From the NCBI RefSeq assembly GCF_014203545.1, contig NZ_JACHJG010000001.1, forward strand, positions 930,001 through 994,000: a DNA stretch of 64,000 nt, written 5' to 3'. Shown piece by piece: positions 43,422 through 53,515 of this stretch. The notes under the pieces were generated by a model. The model saw only the letters and a list, made by a program, of their open reading frames with translations, was not told the DNA's origin and searched no databases. Position 1 is the first letter of the stretch. The number at the start of each line of letters is the position of its first letter. Source of the DNA: Streptomyces netropsis (GTDB lineage: Bacteria; Actinomycetota; Actinomycetes; Streptomycetales; Streptomycetaceae). The translations under genes and the position numbers were made by a program.

Positions 43422-46400
43422 GTGGCAGACCGTCTCATCGTCCGTGGCGCTCGCGAGCACAACCTCAAGAACGTCTCGCTCGACCTTCCGCGTGACTCCC
43501 TCATCGTCTTCACCGGACTCTCGGGGTCGGGCAAGTCGTCCCTCGCGTTCGACACGATCTTCGCCGAGGGGCAGCGTCGTTACGTCGAGTCGCTCTCCTC
43601 CTACGCACGCCAGTTCCTGGGCCAGATGGACAAGCCCGATGTGGACTTCATCGAGGGCCTGTCCCCGGCCGTCTCCATCGACCAGAAGTCGACCTCGCGC
43701 AACCCGCGCTCGACGGTCGGCACCATCACCGAGGTCTACGACTACCTCCGCCTGCTCTTCGCCCGCATCGGCAAGCCGCACTGCCCCGAGTGCTCGCGGC
43801 CCATCTCCCGGCAGTCGCCGCAGGCGATCGTCGACCGGGTCCTCGAGCTGCCCGAGGGCAGCCGCTTCCAGGTGCTCTCGCCGCTGGTGCGCGAGCGCAA
43901 GGGCGAGTTCGTCGATCTCTTCTCCGACCTCCAGACCAAGGGCTACAGCCGTGCCCGGGTCGACGGCGAGACGATCCAGCTCTCCGAGCCGCCCAAGCTC
44001 AAGAAGCAGGAGAAGCACACCATCGAGGTGGTCGTCGACCGCCTCACCGTCAAGGACAGCGCGAAGCGTCGTCTGACGGACTCGGTCGAGACCGCGCTCG
44101 GCCTCTCCGGCGGCATGGTCATCCTCGACTTCGTCGATCTCGCCGAGGACGACCCCGAGCGTGAGCGGATGTACTCCGAGCACCTCTACTGCCCGTACGA
44201 CGACCTGTCCTTCGAGGAGCTGGAGCCGCGCTCCTTCTCCTTCAACTCGCCCTTCGGCGCCTGCCCGGACTGCACCGGCATCGGTACCCGCATGGAGGTC
44301 GACCCGGAGCTGATCGTCCCGGACGAGGACAAGTCCCTCGACGAGGGCGCGATCAACCCCTGGTCCCACGGCCACACCAAGGACTACTTCAGCCGCCTGG
44401 TCGGCGCCCTGGCCGACGAGCTCGGCTTCCGTACGGACCTCCCCTGGGCGGGGCTGCCGCAGCGGGCCAAGAAGGCGCTGCTGCACGGCCACAAGACGCA
44501 GATCGAGGTCCGCTACCGCAACCGCTACGGGCGCGAGCGCGCTTACACCACGTCCTTCGAGGGCGCGGTGCCGTTCGTGAAGCGGCGGCACTCGGAGGCG
44601 GAGAGCGACTCCAGCCGCGAGCGCTTCGAGGGCTACATGCGCGAGGTGCCCTGCCCGACCTGTGAGGGCACGCGGCTCAAGCCGATCGTGCTCGCGGTCA
44701 CCGTGCAGGAGCGGTCCATCGCGGAGGTCGCCGCGATGTCGATCAGCGAGTGCGCCGACTTCCTCCGGGACATGAAGCTCACCGGCCGCGAGAAGAAGAT
44801 CGCCGAGCGGGTGCTCAAGGAGGTCAACGAGCGGCTGCGGTTCCTGGTCGACGTCGGCCTGGACTACCTCTCGCTGAACCGGGCGGCCGGCACCCTCTCC
44901 GGCGGTGAGGCCCAGCGCATCCGGCTCGCCACCCAGATCGGCTCCGGCCTCGTCGGCGTGCTCTACGTCCTGGACGAGCCGTCCATCGGCCTGCACCAGC
45001 GCGACAACCACCGCCTCATCGAGACGCTCGTACGCCTGCGCGACATGGGCAACACCCTGATCGTCGTCGAGCACGACGAGGACACCATCAAGGTCGCGGA
45101 CTGGGTCGTCGACATCGGCCCGGGCGCGGGCGAGCACGGCGGCAAGGTGGTGCACAGCGGCCCGTTGAAGGAGCTGCTGACCAACAAGGAGTCGATGACC
45201 GGGCAGTACCTCGTCGGCAAGAAGTCCATCGCCATGCCGGAGACCCGCCGGCCGGTGGACCTCGACCGTCGGCTGACGGTGCGCGGCGCCCGCGAGAACA
45301 ATCTGCAGGACATCGACGTCTCCTTCCCGCTCGGCGTGCTCACGGCCGTCACCGGTGTGTCCGGGTCGGGCAAGTCGACGCTGGTCAACGACATCCTCTA
45401 CACCCACCTGGCCCGTGAGCTGAACGCCGCGCGGACCGTCCCCGGACGGCACACGCGCGTCGACGGCGACGACCTGGTCGACAAGGTCGTGCACGTCGAC
45501 CAGTCGCCCATCGGCCGTACGCCGCGCTCCAACCCGGCCACGTACACCGGCGTCTTCGACCACGTCCGCAAGCTCTTCGCGGAGACGATGGAGGCGAAGG
45601 TCCGCGGCTACCTGCCCGGCCGCTTCTCCTTCAACGTCAAGGGCGGCCGCTGCGAGAACTGCTCCGGCGACGGCACCATCAAGATCGAGATGAACTTCCT
45701 GCCGGACGTGTACGTGCCGTGCGAGGTCTGCCACGGCGCGCGCTACAACCGGGAGACCCTGGAGGTGCACTACAAGGGCAAGTCCATCGCCGAGGTGCTG
45801 GACATGCCCATCGAGGAGGCGCTGGACTTCTTCGAGGCCGTGCCGACCATCGCGCGCCACCTGCGCACGCTCCACGAGGTCGGGCTCGGGTACGTCCGGC
45901 TCGGCCAGTCCGCGCCGACGCTCTCCGGCGGCGAGGCCCAGCGGGTGAAGCTCGCGAGCGAGCTGCAGAAGCGTTCGACCGGCCGCACGGTCTATGTGCT
46001 CGACGAGCCCACCACCGGGCTGCACTTCGAGGACATCAGCAAGCTGATCAAGGTGCTGTCCGGGCTGGTCGACAAGGGCAACAGCGTGATCGTCATCGAG
46101 CACAACCTCGATGTGATCAAGACGGCGGACTGGGTCGTCGACATGGGCCCGGAGGGCGGCAGCGGCGGCGGCCTCGTCGTCGCCGAAGGAACGCCCGAGG
46201 AGGTCGCCTCGGTCCCGGGCAGCCACACCGGAAAGTTCCTCCGTGAGCTGCTGGGCGACCGCGTGAGCGACGCGGCGGTGACCAAGGCGCGCGGGAACGG
46301 AGGCCGGAAGGCCCCGGCGAAGAAGGCCGCGGCCACGAAGAAGACCGCGCCGGCCGCGGTGAAGAAGACCGGGGTCGCGAAGGCGACGGTCACGACGACC

Positions 46401-46502
46401 GCGGCCGCCAGGAAGGCCACGGCGAAGAAGGCCACGGCCAAGACCGCGACGGCGAAGAAGGCCGCGGTCAAGAAGACGGCCACGCGGGCGCCGCGCGCCT
46501 GA
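43422..46502 (+). CDS. uvrA: UvrABC excinuclease subunit A
   Basis: 1026 aa. Two ABC ATPase modules: GLSGSGKSS (about 31-39) and GVSGSGKST (about 645), with signatures [12 protein letters not shown] and [12 protein letters not shown]. Zinc modules are [24 protein letters not shown] and [18 protein letters not shown]. It scans DNA for lesions and loads UvrB. Compared with the usual 940-970 residues, it carries a Lys/Ala/Thr-rich tail of about 75 residues (from 950 on). GTG 43422 matches the family N-terminus; AAAGG lies upstream. Confidence 0.98.
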   Translation: MADRLIVRGAREHNLKNVSLDLPRDSLIVFTGLSGSGKSSLAFDTIFAEGQRRYVESLSSYARQFLGQMDKPDVDFIEGLSPAVSIDQKSTSRNPRSTVGTITEVYDYLRLLFARIGKPHCPECSRPISRQSPQAIVDRVLELPEGSRFQVLSPLVRERKGEFVDLFSDLQTKGYSRARVDGETIQLSEPPKLKKQEKHTIEVVVDRLTVKDSAKRRLTDSVETALGLSGGMVILDFVDLAEDDPERERMYSEHLYCPYDDLSFEELEPRSFSFNSPFGACPDCTGIGTRMEVDPELIVPDEDKSLDEGAINPWSHGHTKDYFSRLVGALADELGFRTDLPWAGLPQRAKKALLHGHKTQIEVRYRNRYGRERAYTTSFEGAVPFVKRRHSEAESDSSRERFEGYMREVPCPTCEGTRLKPIVLAVTVQERSIAEVAAMSISECADFLRDMKLTGREKKIAERVLKEVNERLRFLVDVGLDYLSLNRAAGTLSGGEAQRIRLATQIGSGLVGVLYVLDEPSIGLHQRDNHRLIETLVRLRDMGNTLIVVEHDEDTIKVADWVVDIGPGAGEHGGKVVHSGPLKELLTNKESMTGQYLVGKKSIAMPETRRPVDLDRRLTVRGARENNLQDIDVSFPLGVLTAVTGVSGSGKSTLVNDILYTHLARELNAARTVPGRHTRVDGDDLVDKVVHVDQSPIGRTPRSNPATYTGVFDHVRKLFAETMEAKVRGYLPGRFSFNVKGGRCENCSGDGTIKIEMNFLPDVYVPCEVCHGARYNRETLEVHYKGKSIAEVLDMPIEEALDFFEAVPTIARHLRTLHEVGLGYVRLGQSAPTLSGGEAQRVKLASELQKRSTGRTVYVLDEPTTGLHFEDISKLIKVLSGLVDKGNSVIVIEHNLDVIKTADWVVDMGPEGGSGGGLVVAEGTPEEVASVPGSHTGKFLRELLGDRVSDAAVTKARGNGGRKAPAKKAAATKKTAPAAVKKTGVAKATVTTTAAARKATAKKATAKTATAKKAAVKKTATRAPRA

Positions 46503-46802
46503 GCGCGGCCGCGTACGCGCTGTTCCGGCCCCGCCGCCGAGCGTCCCCTGGACGCCCGGCGGCGGGTCCGGCCGCGTCCGGTCGGCAGCAGCGGCTACGG
46601 CGGACGATGCCCGCGCATCCGGGGGACCGCGGCGCGCAGGGGCCGCACCACCGCTGCGCGGCGATGTCCTCAAACGCCGGACGGGCTGGTTCTGGCTGGG
46701 CCCAGCCGAGATCAGCCCGTCCGGCGTTTGAGGACGCGCCCGCAGGGCGCTACCGCCGCAGGCGGCGGCGAGGTCGCAGCCAGGCCCCCACCATGGTGGC
46801 CG
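46503..46802. other. 300-bp convergent intergenic region (uvrA / PfkB)
   Basis: Contains repeat copy 3 (46644-46748) and GC-rich spacer with no gene that I can support. Confidence 0.6.
46644..46748. repeat. Dispersed palindromic repeat, copy 3
   Basis: Left arm 46666-46688 and right arm 46713-46735 are perfectly complementary over 23 bp, beginning GTCCTCAAACGCCGGACGGG. The centre holds GGCTGGGCCCAGCC. Flanks CCGCTGCGCGG and CGCCCGCAGGGCG match copy 1. It lies between the convergent stops of uvrA and the PfkB gene. Confidence 0.92.
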
Positions 46803-47750
46803 CTACCCGTCCTGCTCCACCGCGGGGCTACCGCAAAGCTCCGCCGCGTACGGCGGCTCCGCCCCCGCCCGGGAGCAGGTGATCGCCGCCGCGCGGGCGG
46901 CGAAGGCCAGGACGTCGAGCCAGTCCGCCCGGGTCAGCTCCGCCACGGCGGCGGGCGACAGCGCGCCGTGCCCCGCGAGGCGGTGCAGCAGCGCGGCGTT
47001 CACCGTGTCACCGGCGCCGATCGTGTCCACGACCCCGCCCCCGACCGCCGCCGCGGGAACGGAGTGCCGCTCGCCGTCCCGGGTGAGGACGGACAGCCCC
47101 GCCGCGCCGTCCGTGAGGACCACCGCCGCCGGTCCGGCCGTCAGCCACTCCCGCGCCGAACCGCCCAGCCACCGGGCGTCCTCCACGGACAGCTTGAGCA
47201 GGGACACCTGGGGCAGCCACGAGCGGAAGCGGGCACGGTAGGCGTCGGCGTCGACGATCAGACCGGGCCGGACGTTGGGGTCGAGCAGGGTGAACACCCC
47301 GCGCCCCGCCTCGCGCCGCAGCAGCGCCTCGTACGCGCTCGCGCCCGGCTCCAGCACCAGCGAGCAGGTCCCCAGGCACAGGGCCGTGGCCCCCTCCGGC
47401 AGCGGCCCGGGCAGCTCGAACAGACGGTCCGCCGTGCCCTCGGCGTAGAAGTGGTAGCCCGCCGACCCGTCCGCGCCGACGGCCGCCACCGCGAGCGTCG
47501 TCGGCTCGGGACCGCGCCGTACCGACGCGACGTCCACCCCCGCCGCCCGCAAGCCGTCCAGCAGGGCCTCGCCGAAGCCGTCCGTCGAGACCCGTGAGCA
47601 GAAGGCCGTCGGGGTGCCCAACCGCCCGAGCGCGACCGCCGTGTTGTACGGCCCGCCGCCGCGCCGGGGCAGCAGCGCCGGCAGGTCGCCGTCGCCCCCG
47701 GCACCGCCGGGCACGAGGTCGATCAGGGCTTCTCCGGCTACGACGATCAC
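46803..47750 (-). CDS. PfkB-family carbohydrate kinase
   Basis: 315 aa from GTG 47750. The first signature is in VIVVAGEALIDLVPGG and GGGPYNTAVALGRLG. The second, VVDTIGAGDTVNAALLHRLA, contains the catalytic Asp and anion hole. Length and motifs fit fructokinase/ribokinase-type sugar kinases; the sugar cannot be named. FCSRVSTDGFGEALLDGLRAAGVD is typical of the substrate lid region. The longer upstream frame to 47828 lacks family residues. It is divergent from the Rieske gene and convergent with uvrA. Confidence 0.92.
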   Translation of the reverse strand: MIVVAGEALIDLVPGGAGGDGDLPALLPRRGGGPYNTAVALGRLGTPTAFCSRVSTDGFGEALLDGLRAAGVDVASVRRGPEPTTLAVAAVGADGSAGYHFYAEGTADRLFELPGPLPEGATALCLGTCSLVLEPGASAYEALLRREAGRGVFTLLDPNVRPGLIVDADAYRARFRSWLPQVSLLKLSVEDARWLGGSAREWLTAGPAAVVLTDGAAGLSVLTRDGERHSVPAAAVGGGVVDTIGAGDTVNAALLHRLAGHGALSPAAVAELTRADWLDVLAFAARAAAITCSRAGAEPPYAAELCGSPAVEQDG

Positions 47751-47891
47751 GAGAGGGCGTCCTTTCCGATGCCGATGTGGCAGGGCGGCGCGAGGCCGAC
47801 AGGGATGGCCAAGCCTGCCACGTCGCAAGCGGACGAAAGGGTGCCGGTATCGTCGAGGCGTCCTCTTCGCAGCTCAGCCGTTGGAGCCTCC

Positions 47892-48317
47892 ATGACCAGC
47901 CAGCCAGCCTCCCGCCGTACCGTGCTGCGAGGAGCGGCGCTGGCCGGTGCCGCCGGGCTCGGCACCGCGGCCTGCGGGGGCGGCGAGTCGGCTCCCAAGG
48001 GCCCTCCGACGCCCACCGCCCCGGTGGACCTCGGTGCGCCCTCGGCGGTCCCGGTCGGCGGGTCGCGGCTCTACCGGGAGCAGCGGCTGGTCGTCACGCA
48101 GGCCGCCAAGGGCGAGTTCAAGGCGTTCAGCGCGGTGTGCACGCACGCGGGCTGTGTGGCCGACAAGATCGAGGACGGCAAGATCCACTGCCCGTGCCAC
48201 GGCAGCCTGTTCGACGCCGCCACCGGCAAGGTCCTCCAGGGCCCGGCCGGAGCCCCGCTGCCGGCCGTCCCCGTCAAGGCCGCCGACGGCAAGCTGATCG
48301 CGGGCCCGGACGCCTGA
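47892..48317 (+). CDS. Tat-exported Rieske (2Fe-2S) lipoprotein
   Basis: 141 aa. Tat motif RRTVLRG (8-14), hydrophobic stretch, and a lipobox-like TAAC with Cys28, so a membrane-anchored lipoprotein is likely. The Rieske cluster is CTHAGC (C83, H85, C88) plus CPCHGS (C100, C102, H103), with C88 and C102 the disulfide pair. FDAATGKVLQGPAGAPLPAVPV is the standard end. It acts as an electron carrier on the outer face of the membrane; its partner is unknown. GGAG lies upstream of ATG 47892. Repeat copy 4 follows. Confidence 0.93.
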   Translation: MTSQPASRRTVLRGAALAGAAGLGTAACGGGESAPKGPPTPTAPVDLGAPSAVPVGGSRLYREQRLVVTQAAKGEFKAFSAVCTHAGCVADKIEDGKIHCPCHGSLFDAATGKVLQGPAGAPLPAVPVKAADGKLIAGPDA

Positions 48318-48384
48318 CCTGACGGGCAGAGCCCTGGGCCCCGTCCTGCGGATCATGTGAAGGGCTCTGCGGGCCCGTGTCGCC

Positions 48385-48496
48385 CGCACCACCGCTGCGC
48401 GGCGGTGTCCTCAATCGCCGGACGGGCTTGGCGGCTGAGCTCAGCCGAATCGAGCCCGCTGGGGGCAGGGCACCTCCCAACGGTAGCTGGTGCCCG
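48385..48496. repeat. Dispersed palindromic repeat, copy 4 (decayed right arm)
   Basis: The left half (CCGCTGCGCGG, GTGTCCTCAATC, CGCCGGACGGGCTT) is nearly identical to copy 1, and the centre has GGCTGAGCTCAGCC. The right half keeps CACCTCCCAACGGTAGCTGG but lacks the closing GATTGAGGAC, having GGCAGGAC instead. It lies between the convergent stops of the Rieske and XRE genes. Confidence 0.85.
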
Positions 48497-48516
48497 CTGT
48501 CGGCAGGACAAACCGT

Positions 48517-49461
48517 TCAGGTCCAGTCCCAGGCGATCCCCAGGATCCCCGGGCGCACCCCCTGCTCCACCAGGTGCACCCCGCGGTGCCGCCCCGCCAG
48601 CGTCAGTTCCTGCTGCCCGGCGCGGGGCGCGTTGGCCGAGGCCTGGGTGAAGCGGCGGCAGCGGACCGGCAGGGCGGCGGCGTCGAAGCGGACCTGGAGC
48701 ACGTACTGTCCGCCCGCGAAGCTGAACCCGCGGACGTATTCACTGCTCGTACCGGCGGTCCCGTCGTCGAAGCCGTAGCCGAAGACATAGGTGTCCCCGG
48801 CCCGCAGTCGCACGTCGAAGAGCAGCTCGGCGGCGAGGACACCCGACGCGGCGTGCCACCGCACCCGCCCGACCCGGCAGTTGTCGAACGCCCGCACGGT
48901 CACCCGTTCGGGGTCGCAGCCGGTGTCCCCGCGGTGGATGGCCAGATAGCGGTCCACCCCGTCGCGGTGCGCCCGTACGACGTGGTGGGAGTCGCGGCTC
49001 CGCAGCTCCCGCCGGTCGCCGATGAGGACCCGCTCCAGATGGCAGACGGTGTGCAGCCCGCCGTCGGCCGGTGACTCCAGCTCCGCGAGCAGCCGCTCCA
49101 CCGCGCGCGGGCCCTCCACCAGGGAGCGCAGCGACCGCGCCGCAGGACGCCCGGTCTCCTCGGTGGACGAGGGGGCGAGCAGCCGGGTCAGGGACCCGGC
49201 GGGCAGGTCCAGGACCTCCTCCAGCATCCCCACCGCCCGCAGTGACTCCGGTCGTCTCGGCCGCCGGGCGCCCTGCTGCCAGTAACTGAGGCTCGTCAGA
49301 CCGACCTTCACCCCGCGCTGCGCGAGCCGGTGCTGCACCCGGTGCAGCGCGAGGCCCCGTACCGACAGCGCCGTCCGCAGGGCAAGATGGAACGGGCCCG
49401 AGCGCAACGCCCGCGCGAGTTCCGCCTCGGCCGCTTCGGCCTGTGTGCCGCGCCGTCCCAT
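48517..49461 (-). CDS. XRE-like DNA-binding regulator with C-terminal sensor-like domain
   Basis: 314 aa. Residues 30-90 form a helix-turn-helix of the XRE type (LSVRGLALHRVQHRLAQRGVKVGLTSLSYWQQGARRPRRPESL). The C-terminal half (RVTVRAFDNCRVGRVRWHAASGVLAAELLFDVRLRAGDTYVFGYGFDD) is beta-rich and may sense ligand or cell-surface state; I do not recognise its family. The gene is divergent from the secreted protease pair, with 229 bp between, so it may control them. That link is inferred from position only. Confidence 0.82.
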   Translation of the reverse strand: MGRRGTQAEAAEAELARALRSGPFHLALRTALSVRGLALHRVQHRLAQRGVKVGLTSLSYWQQGARRPRRPESLRAVGMLEEVLDLPAGSLTRLLAPSSTEETGRPAARSLRSLVEGPRAVERLLAELESPADGGLHTVCHLERVLIGDRRELRSRDSHHVVRAHRDGVDRYLAIHRGDTGCDPERVTVRAFDNCRVGRVRWHAASGVLAAELLFDVRLRAGDTYVFGYGFDDGTAGTSSEYVRGFSFAGGQYVLQVRFDAAALPVRCRRFTQASANAPRAGQQELTLAGRHRGVHLVEQGVRPGILGIAWDWT

Positions 49462-49690
49462 CCGCCGCTCCTTAGTGAATATTCACGAGCGGTGGAGAGA
49501 TCTCCGGTCGCCGGGACCGCCGTGATCCTCCTGTGTGGGCACGGGCCGTTCACTTCCGGTTCGAGCTGTTCACACCGCTGTCTCACTCCGCATTGAAGCT
49601 GGTTGACCAGTCACCGACAACACCTTGATGCTCCCACCAGCGTCCGGACGCGCTCCTCCACCACAAACCCCCCGCCACGGGAGGAACGCC

Positions 49691-50326
49691 ATGACCCGTG
49701 CCTCGGCACGACCGAAAGCGACCCGCATACGCGGCAGACGGCTGACCGCGCTCGCCCCTCTCCCCGCAGCCACCCTCATCGCCTCCGCGCTGCTCGCCGT
49801 CCCCACCACGGCGAGTGCCGCGACCGGCGACAAGGCCGGGCTGCAGGCGAGCAAGAGGCTTAACATCACCATGCAGGCCCAGCAGAAGAGCAATTGGTGC
49901 TGGGCCGCCTCCGGCAACACCATCGCCACCTGGTTCGGCCGCAACTACAGCCAGAACCAGTTCTGCAACGCGGCCTTCAACCGGCAGCAGGGCACCGAGT
50001 GCCCCAACAGCCAGGCCACTCTGGGCAATGTGCAGACCGCGCTGCGCTGGGCGGGCATCAACCCCGGTTCGTACGTCACCGGATGGCTGCGCTACCCGAC
50101 CGTGCAGACCGAGATCAACGCCGACCGGCCGATCGAGACCCGCATCCAGTGGTCCTCCGGCGGCGGGCACATGCACGTCCTGTACGGCTTCGACGACGCC
50201 AAGAGCTGGGTCTACTGGGGAGACCCGTGGGGTTCCAACAGCCGTTACAACTGGGCCTCGCACGACTGGTACGTCAACAACAACGAGTTCTCCTGGACCC
50301 ACTCCCTCTACCGGATCGGGGCGTGA
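49691..50326 (+). CDS. Secreted papain-like (C70/AvrRpt2-type) cysteine protease
   Basis: 211 aa. The signal peptide spans residues 1-43 (twin Arg in RGRRLTALAP, cleavage after ASA). The catalytic Cys is C70 in SNWCWAASG, the histidine H160 or H162 in GGHMHVLYGF, and the acid likely D178 in YWGDPWG. This arrangement matches the AvrRpt2/papain-like C70 group. The chain has further Cys at 92 and 104. A near-ideal GGAGGAACGCC precedes ATG 49691. The next gene starts 4 nt after its stop, so they form an operon. Substrate is unknown. Confidence 0.88.
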   Translation: MTRASARPKATRIRGRRLTALAPLPAATLIASALLAVPTTASAATGDKAGLQASKRLNITMQAQQKSNWCWAASGNTIATWFGRNYSQNQFCNAAFNRQQGTECPNSQATLGNVQTALRWAGINPGSYVTGWLRYPTVQTEINADRPIETRIQWSSGGGHMHVLYGFDDAKSWVYWGDPWGSNSRYNWASHDWYVNNNEFSWTHSLYRIGA

Positions 50327-50330
50327 GGTC

Positions 50331-51191
50331 ATGACCGGGAAGAACCCGACGAACGCCCCGAAGAGCACCGTGAGGAACAACGCGGCCCGTGCGGCGGCCG
50401 CGGGTGCCCTCACCGCGGCCCTCCTCGGCATCGCCTCGCCCGCCCACGCGGTCGGGGCCCCGGCGGACCCCACACCCCCGCCGGCCGCCACGGTCGCCGC
50501 CGCCCACGACGCGGCGGCGGCCCCGGCGACCCTCGACACCCTCTCCCGCTTCTTCGCCCGGGACGGCGCCGTCGCCCCGGCGAAGGCGAAGCCGAGGATC
50601 GAGGGGAGCACCGTGCCCGTCTACACGCTCGCCCCGGAGTTCGTGGCCGGCAAGGCGGGCGCCCCGGTCGGCTCGCTCGACTTCCTCGCCAGCAAGGCCG
50701 TCTCGGCCGACGGGCAGAAGGCCTCGGTGTGGACCGTGCGGACCGGGGACACCTGGAAGGTCGTCAACATCGCGACCGGTGACGACGAGACGCGCTACGC
50801 GGCCGAGGGCACCGCGAGGCTCGGCGGCGGGACCGTCTTCCGCGAGCCCCAGATCGACGCCTGGTACGTCCGGCGCGGCGACCGCGTGCTGCCGCTCGAC
50901 GCCGACGCCACCCGGGCGATCGGAGCCGAGGGGACCACGCTCGACCGCTACCGGGAACGCGTCCACCAGGCGTACGGCGACAAGCTGCCCGGCTCCGCCT
51001 ACGCGAAGAAGGGGCAGGCGGGCGGCTACGGCGAGCAGGACGCCCCCGCCGACGCCCGGGCGGAGGCCCGGGTCCCGGCGGAGGACGGCGGCGGCGGTCC
51101 CCTCACCACTGCCTCGGCGGCGACGGCCGCGGGGGCGCTCCTCACCCTCGGTGCCGCCGCCGTGGCGGGCCGCAGGCTGCGCCGCCGCTGA
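50331..51191 (+). CDS. Secreted membrane-anchored partner of the cysteine protease
   Basis: 286 aa. A signal peptide (residues about 15-41, [20 protein letters not shown]) leads to an Ala/Pro-rich linker and a compact domain ([40 protein letters not shown], then [14 protein letters not shown]). A C-terminal transmembrane helix with RRLRRR forms a stop-transfer tail. No LPXTG or LAXTG sorting motif is present. The 4-nt gap after the protease gene implies co-translation. I do not recognise its family; it may be an inhibitor, substrate or chaperone of the protease. Confidence 0.8.
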   Translation: MTGKNPTNAPKSTVRNNAARAAAAGALTAALLGIASPAHAVGAPADPTPPPAATVAAAHDAAAAPATLDTLSRFFARDGAVAPAKAKPRIEGSTVPVYTLAPEFVAGKAGAPVGSLDFLASKAVSADGQKASVWTVRTGDTWKVVNIATGDDETRYAAEGTARLGGGTVFREPQIDAWYVRRGDRVLPLDADATRAIGAEGTTLDRYRERVHQAYGDKLPGSAYAKKGQAGGYGEQDAPADARAEARVPAEDGGGGPLTTASAATAAGALLTLGAAAVAGRRLRRR

Positions 51192-51220
51192 CGGACCGCC
51201 GACGCGAAATCGTTTCACCC

Positions 51221-51293
51221 CGGGCCCCGGCACGTATCCCGTCGCCGGGGCCCGGACGGGCCCGCTCCCCGGAACCCCGGGAAGCGGGCCCGT
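51221..51293. terminator. Tandem hairpins between the protease operon and uvrC
   Basis: Two strong inverted repeats in a row: CGGGCCCCGGC (51221-51231) with GCCGGGGCCCG (51244-51254), and ACGGGCCCGCT (51256-51266) with AGCGGGCCCGT (51283-51293). They isolate uvrC from upstream transcription. Confidence 0.8.
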
Positions 51294-51324
51294 GGTGCGC
51301 GCCGGGGGTGGCTGGGCGACCGCG

Positions 51325-51347
51325 TTGTCACTGCCCGCAAGTAGGGT
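51325..51347 (+). promoter_or_regulatory. DNA-damage (RecA-NDp/PafBC-type) promoter of uvrC
   Basis: TTGTCACTG (51325-51333), 8 nt, TAGGGT (51342-51347). One mismatch (C for G) in the -35 extension relative to TTGTCRGTG. ATG 51355 lies 7 nt beyond the -10, so the transcript is probably leaderless. Confidence 0.8.
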
Positions 51348-51354
51348 GTGTGAC

Positions 51355-53379
51355 ATGGCCGACCCCAGCAGCTACCGACCCAAGCCGGGACAGATCCCCG
51401 ACTCGCCGGGGGTCTACAAATTCCGCGACGAGCACGGCCGGGTGATCTACGTCGGGAAGGCGAAGAGCCTGCGCCAGCGGCTCTCCTCGTACTTCCAGGA
51501 CCTCGCCGGGCTGCACCCGCGCACCCGCACCATGGTCACCACGGCCGCCTCCGTCGAGTGGACCGTGGTCTCCACCGAGGTCGAGGCGCTTCAGCTCGAG
51601 TACTCCTGGATCAAGGAGTACGACCCGCGGTTCAACGTCAAGTACCGCGACGACAAGAGCTATCCCTCGCTCGCCGTCACGATGGGCGAGGAGTTCCCGC
51701 GCGTCCAGGTCATGCGCGGACCGAAGAAGAAGGGCGTGCGCTACTTCGGGCCCTACGCCCACGCCTGGGCGATCCGCGAGACCGTCGACCTGATGCTGCG
51801 GGTCTTCCCCGTACGGACGTGCTCGGCCGGGGTGTTCAAGCGCTCCGCCCAGATCGGCCGCCCCTGTCTGCTCGGCTACATCGGCAAGTGCTCCGCGCCC
51901 TGCGTCGGCCGCGTCACCCCGCAGGAGCACCGCGAACTCGCGGAGGACTTCTGCGACTTCATGGGCGGCCGCACCGGCACCTACCTCCGCCGTCTCGAAC
52001 AGCGGATGCACGACGCCGCGGAGGAGATGGAGTACGAGAAGGCCGCCCGCCTCCGCGACGACCTCGAAGCCCTCCGGCGCGCCATGGAGAAGAACGCGGT
52101 CGTCCTCGCCGACGCCACCGACGCCGACCTCATCGCCGTCGCCGAGGACGAGCTGGAGGCCGCCGTGCAGATCTTCCACGTACGCGGCGGGCGGGTCCGC
52201 GGCCAGCGCGGCTGGGTGACCGACAAGGTCGAGGCCGTCGACACGGCCGGACTGGTCGAGCACGCCCTCCAGCAGCTGTACGGGGAGGAGAAGGGCGACT
52301 CGGTCCCCAAGGAGGTCCTCGTCCCCGCCCTCCCCGACCCGGTCGAGCCCGTCACCCAGTGGCTCACCGAGCGCCGCGGCGCCCGCGTCGACCTGCGCAT
52401 TCCGCAGCGCGGTGACAAGAAGGACCTGATGGCCACGGTCCAGCGCAACGCCGGACAGGCCCTCGCCCTGCACAAGACCAAGCGCGCCTCCGACCTCACC
52501 ACCCGCTCCCGCGCCCTCGAGGAGATCGCCGAGGCCCTCGGGCTCGACACCGCGCCGCTGCGCGTGGAGTGCTTCGACATCTCCCACCTCCAGGGCCAGG
52601 ACGTGGTGGCCTCCATGGTCGTCTTCGAGGACGGCCTCGCCCGCAAGAGCGAGTACCGCCGCTTCCAGATCAAGTCCTTCGCCGGCCAGGACGACGTCCG
52701 GTCCATGCACGAGGTCATCGGCCGCCGCTTCCGCCGCTACCTCACGGAGAAGCAGAAGACGGGGGAGTGGGAGGAGCGGCCCGAGGACGCCGCCGAGGGA
52801 GCACCGGAGGACGCCATCGAGGGGGCCACCGGGGGTGCCGTCCCCACCGGCGGCAGGGAGGACGACGGCCGCCCCAAGCGCTTCGCCTACCCGCCGCAGC
52901 TCGTCGTCGTCGACGGCGGCCGGCCGCAGGTCGCGGCCGCCAAGCGGGCGCTGGACGAGCTCGGCATAGAAGACGTCGCCGTCTGCGGCCTCGCCAAGCG
53001 CCTCGAAGAGGTCTGGCTGCCCGACGAGGAGGACCCCGTCGTCCTGCCGCGCACCAGCGAGGGCCTCTACCTCCTCCAGCGCGTCCGTGACGAGGCGCAC
53101 CGGTTCGCCATCTCCTACCAGCGCAGCAAGCGCGCCAAGACGATGAAGGCCGGGCCCCTCGACGCCGTCGCCGGCCTCGGCGACACGCGCAAGCAGGCGC
53201 TGCTCAAGCACTTCGGCTCGGTCAAGCGGCTGCGCGCCGCGACGATCGAGCAGATCTGCGAGACACCCGGCATCGGGCGGAAGACGGCCGAGACGATCGT
53301 GGCGGCCCTCGCCGCCTCGGCCCCCGCCCCGGCCGTCAACACCGCGACGGGCGAGATCATGGACGGGGCGGAGGAATGA
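51355..53379 (+). CDS. uvrC: UvrABC excinuclease subunit C
   Basis: 674 aa. The N-terminal GIY-YIG nuclease begins with [45 protein letters not shown] and a UVR domain ([23 protein letters not shown]) follow. The C-terminal RNase H-like nuclease has [21 protein letters not shown] and [10 protein letters not shown], and a tandem helix-hairpin-helix ends it ([28 protein letters not shown]). An acidic Glu/Gly insert near 475-500 is a Streptomyces-type linker. It makes both incisions in nucleotide excision repair. It lies 136 nt before rapZ. Confidence 0.98.
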   Translation: MADPSSYRPKPGQIPDSPGVYKFRDEHGRVIYVGKAKSLRQRLSSYFQDLAGLHPRTRTMVTTAASVEWTVVSTEVEALQLEYSWIKEYDPRFNVKYRDDKSYPSLAVTMGEEFPRVQVMRGPKKKGVRYFGPYAHAWAIRETVDLMLRVFPVRTCSAGVFKRSAQIGRPCLLGYIGKCSAPCVGRVTPQEHRELAEDFCDFMGGRTGTYLRRLEQRMHDAAEEMEYEKAARLRDDLEALRRAMEKNAVVLADATDADLIAVAEDELEAAVQIFHVRGGRVRGQRGWVTDKVEAVDTAGLVEHALQQLYGEEKGDSVPKEVLVPALPDPVEPVTQWLTERRGARVDLRIPQRGDKKDLMATVQRNAGQALALHKTKRASDLTTRSRALEEIAEALGLDTAPLRVECFDISHLQGQDVVASMVVFEDGLARKSEYRRFQIKSFAGQDDVRSMHEVIGRRFRRYLTEKQKTGEWEERPEDAAEGAPEDAIEGATGGAVPTGGREDDGRPKRFAYPPQLVVVDGGRPQVAAAKRALDELGIEDVAVCGLAKRLEEVWLPDEEDPVVLPRTSEGLYLLQRVRDEAHRFAISYQRSKRAKTMKAGPLDAVAGLGDTRKQALLKHFGSVKRLRAATIEQICETPGIGRKTAETIVAALAASAPAPAVNTATGEIMDGAEE

Positions 53380-53515
53380 TGGGCACGGCCCCCCGCCCCG
53401 ATCTCGGACGCGCGGGATCACGACGCCCGGAGTTTGGGCCTTGGGCACCTCAAGGCCGCAGTATGGAAGACGGAGCCGCACCCGCGGCGCCGTCAGCGGA
53501 ACGGGGGAAGACAGC

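Noticed and set aside
43401..46673. Open frame of about 1090 codons antisense to uvrA.
   Set aside because: Same artefact: its length follows from uvrA codon bias, and it has no domain or ribosome site.
49613..49621. Another damage promoter (minus-strand TTGTCGGTG) upstream of the XRE-like gene.
   Set aside because: The -10 at the required spacing reads ACCAGC, not TAnnnT.
50331..51191. Sortase-anchored surface protein.
   Set aside because: The tail has a helix and RRLRRR but no LPXTG or LAXTG motif before it.
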